This document shows, one piece after another, positions 62,884 through 64,000 of a stretch of DNA of 64,000 nucleotides; the stretch's first letter is position 1; each line of letters starts with the position of its first letter. Made by a program: the position numbers and the translations under genes. This DNA comes from UBA9611 sp965237595 (GTDB taxonomy: Bacteria > Chloroflexota > Dehalococcoidia > Lucifugimonadales > UBA3495): contig CBDEFY010000007.1 of NCBI GenBank assembly GCA_965237595.1, positions 992,001-1,056,000 on the forward strand, read 5' to 3'. A model generated the notes under the pieces. It searched no databases and was not told the origin of the DNA. It was given only the letters and a program-made list of their open reading frames with translations.

Positions 62884-63387
62884 TTAGTGGGCCGCCTGCC
62901 CTTCCTCCTCCCGGCGGCGGTTCTCCCGGTTGGTGATGAAGCGGATGGCTTCATCCGGGCCCATCCGGCCCACCGGGCCCGAGGCGTACATCACTCCCAA
63001 CACCACGCCTCCCCGGCCCAACAGGAATTCGGAGGGCTGGATGTAACCGCCCCGGTCCTCTGACCACCAGGCCCCAATCAGGTCGCCGTCCTCTTTGGTC
63101 GCTCCGTAGGCGACCGGGAAGGACAATCCCTTGTCCTTGACCTCATGGGCCTGTTCTTGGTTATCGACGCTGACGGCGATTATGGTCGTCTCCAATTCGT
63201 CCAGCGCCGGTTTGTTTGCTTCCCAGTCGGCCAACTGCCGGATGCAGTAAGGTCACCAATGGCCCCGGTAGAAGAGCAGGGCCGTGTACCGGGTCGGCGC
63301 ATCGTCGGGCAGGGTTAGAATCCCGCCGTCCAGCAGTTTGAGGGCAATCTTCGGGAGACGGTCCCCCTGTTGCAGTTTTTCGCCCAT
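62884..63387 (-). CDS. Peroxiredoxin-like selenoprotein candidate (UxxC)
   Basis: AhpC/TSA-type thioredoxin fold, 167 residues if the in-frame TGA at 63253-63255 is read as selenocysteine (residue 45). ATG 63387 follows AAGGAG. The N-terminus is MGEKLQQGDRLPKIALKLLD; the active site reads LLFYRGHW-U-PYCIRQLADW, where relatives have HWCPYC, so the TGA replaces exactly the peroxidatic cysteine and leaves Cys48 as partner (UxxC). The rest (TTIIAVSVDNQEQAHEVKD, FPVAYGATKEDGD, VLGVMYASGPVGRM) is undamaged. A hairpin CGGC-AGTTG-GCCG begins 12 bases after the TGA, loop G at base 18, within the range for bacterial SECIS elements. A nonsense mutation cannot be excluded. Confidence 0.75.
63228..63252 (-). 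promoter_or_regulatory. Candidate bacterial SECIS hairpin
   Basis: Directly after the in-frame TGA on the minus strand: stem CGGC/GCCG with loop AGTTG (G in the second loop position, followed by T), loop starting 16 bases after the TGA. A competing hairpin ACTGC-ATCCG-GCAGT overlaps it and is somewhat longer. Placement fits known bacterial SECIS spacing, but the stem is short. Confidence 0.4.
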
Positions 63388-63666
63388 TCTTGCTCCTTAG
63401 AGAAACCCCATTGGGCCTTGAGATGCGGGTCGAAAGTACGATGCTCCACGCCGGGCAAGGGTGCTGGATTGCGCGTCTGCCAGGAAGGTACGGAAGCCCG
63501 TCGGAATAGCTGCCAGCATAGCCGCGCCCAAGCCAGGCGTCAACAACGGCGAATCCTGACGCCAATGGACGGAGATTTGACCTGTAACCAGCCCTGGGGT
63601 AATCTGCCCGCAAACCACAAGGGAATCAACCGGGTACAGAGTCTTTTATCAGTACGGAGACAGGCC

Positions 63667-64000
63667 GTGAAGCAGATAACCAGCAATGTTTGGGTTGAGA
63701 CCGAGACACGGGGTTGCAACTTCGGATTCGTGACCACCACCGACGGCATCGTCATGATTGACAGCCCCCACAAGCCGACCACGGCCATGTGGCTGAAGTC
63801 TGAGATCGAGAAACGGGGACTGCTCCGCTACATCATAAATACCGAGCCCCACGGCTACCATTGGACGGGGAACGCCTTCTTCGATGCACCGGTCATCGCC
63901 CACGAGGGTGTCAGGACCCGTATGTTGAACACCGATATGGCTGAGCACGCCGCCCGAGTTGGCACATTTGGGCCGGACGAGCCGGCGTTGCTGGAGGGGT
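63667..64000 (+). CDS. MBL-fold hydrolase, cut by window edge
   Basis: GTG 63667 with GGAGA upstream; 111 codons remain and the frame is open at the edge. Reads VKQITSNVWVETETRGCNFG, GIVMIDSPHKPTTAMWL and then IINTEPHGYHWTGNAFFDAP. This is a metallo-beta-lactamase fold, but the metal motif HxHxDH appears as ExHxYH (EPHGYH): both the first His and the Asp are replaced. The enzyme may bind metal differently or be inactive. The C-terminal half is outside the window. Confidence 0.75.
   Translation, partial: MKQITSNVWVETETRGCNFGFVTTTDGIVMIDSPHKPTTAMWLKSEIEKRGLLRYIINTEPHGYHWTGNAFFDAPVIAHEGVRTRMLNTDMAEHAARVGTFGPDEPALLEG

Overview
The window is GC-rich bacterial DNA that looks like the chromosome of a Chloroflexota member of the SAR202/Dehalococcoidia type. 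This is inferred from gene content, because no rRNA or marker gene is present. The pointers are LLM-class flavin oxidoreductases, an HpaB-type flavin monooxygenase, a fumarylacetoacetase-family hydrolase, paired polysaccharide deacetylases, an Alternative Complex III (ACIII) operon joined to cytochrome c maturation genes, and many insertion sequences and short palindromic repeats.

Layout. 1-4.5 kb: a broken tyrosine integrase overlapping the 3' end of an LLM oxidoreductase, an alpha/beta hydrolase, a frameshifted second LLM oxidoreductase, and a tRNA-Trp whose 3' half and terminator recur 1.5 kb away. 4.6-26.1 kb: an accessory island. It holds a DUF433/DUF5615 toxin-antitoxin pair, phage-like scraps, two inverted 1545-bp copies of one IS3-type element, a serine recombinase without its catalytic domain, an RHH regulator beside a broken SIS-HAD fusion, a livF fragment cut by an IS21 element, a lipoprotein with an internal duplication, a decayed conjugation block (VirB4-like, VirD4/HerA-like, replication-relaxation) closed by a strong terminator, and an IS630 element that abuts the nadE stop codon.

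26.1-39.2 kb: core and catabolic genes: glutamine-dependent NAD synthase, a broken VOC protein, a ThDP enzyme with a 46-residue gene and an AhpD-like protein behind it, an MFS carrier, a methyltransferase, a second AhpD-like gene with an early stop, a FAH-family hydrolase, an SDR remnant, and the DUF2339/DUF3999 membrane pair. 39.2-53.5 kb: a minus-strand block of about 14 kb running from a small membrane protein through ACIII (pentahaem cytochrome, split molybdopterin-like and Fe-S subunits, two NrfD subunits, ActD, ActE), CcmH, CcmF, a zinc-ribbon protein, a secreted protein and a TlpA-like thioredoxin to a ROK kinase. This joins construction of the quinol-oxidising complex to assembly of its haem subunits.

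53.9-64 kb: a hypothetical protein, two polysaccharide deacetylases, the HpaB-type monooxygenase, an MFS carrier, a DinB-like protein, a frameshifted IS110 element with a structured upstream region that could encode a bridge RNA, a peroxiredoxin-like gene with an in-frame TGA exactly at the first position of its UxxC motif (probable selenoprotein), and a truncated MBL-fold gene at the right edge.

Many genes carry single frameshifts or in-frame stops. Inside the island this fits decay; outside it some may be assembly errors.
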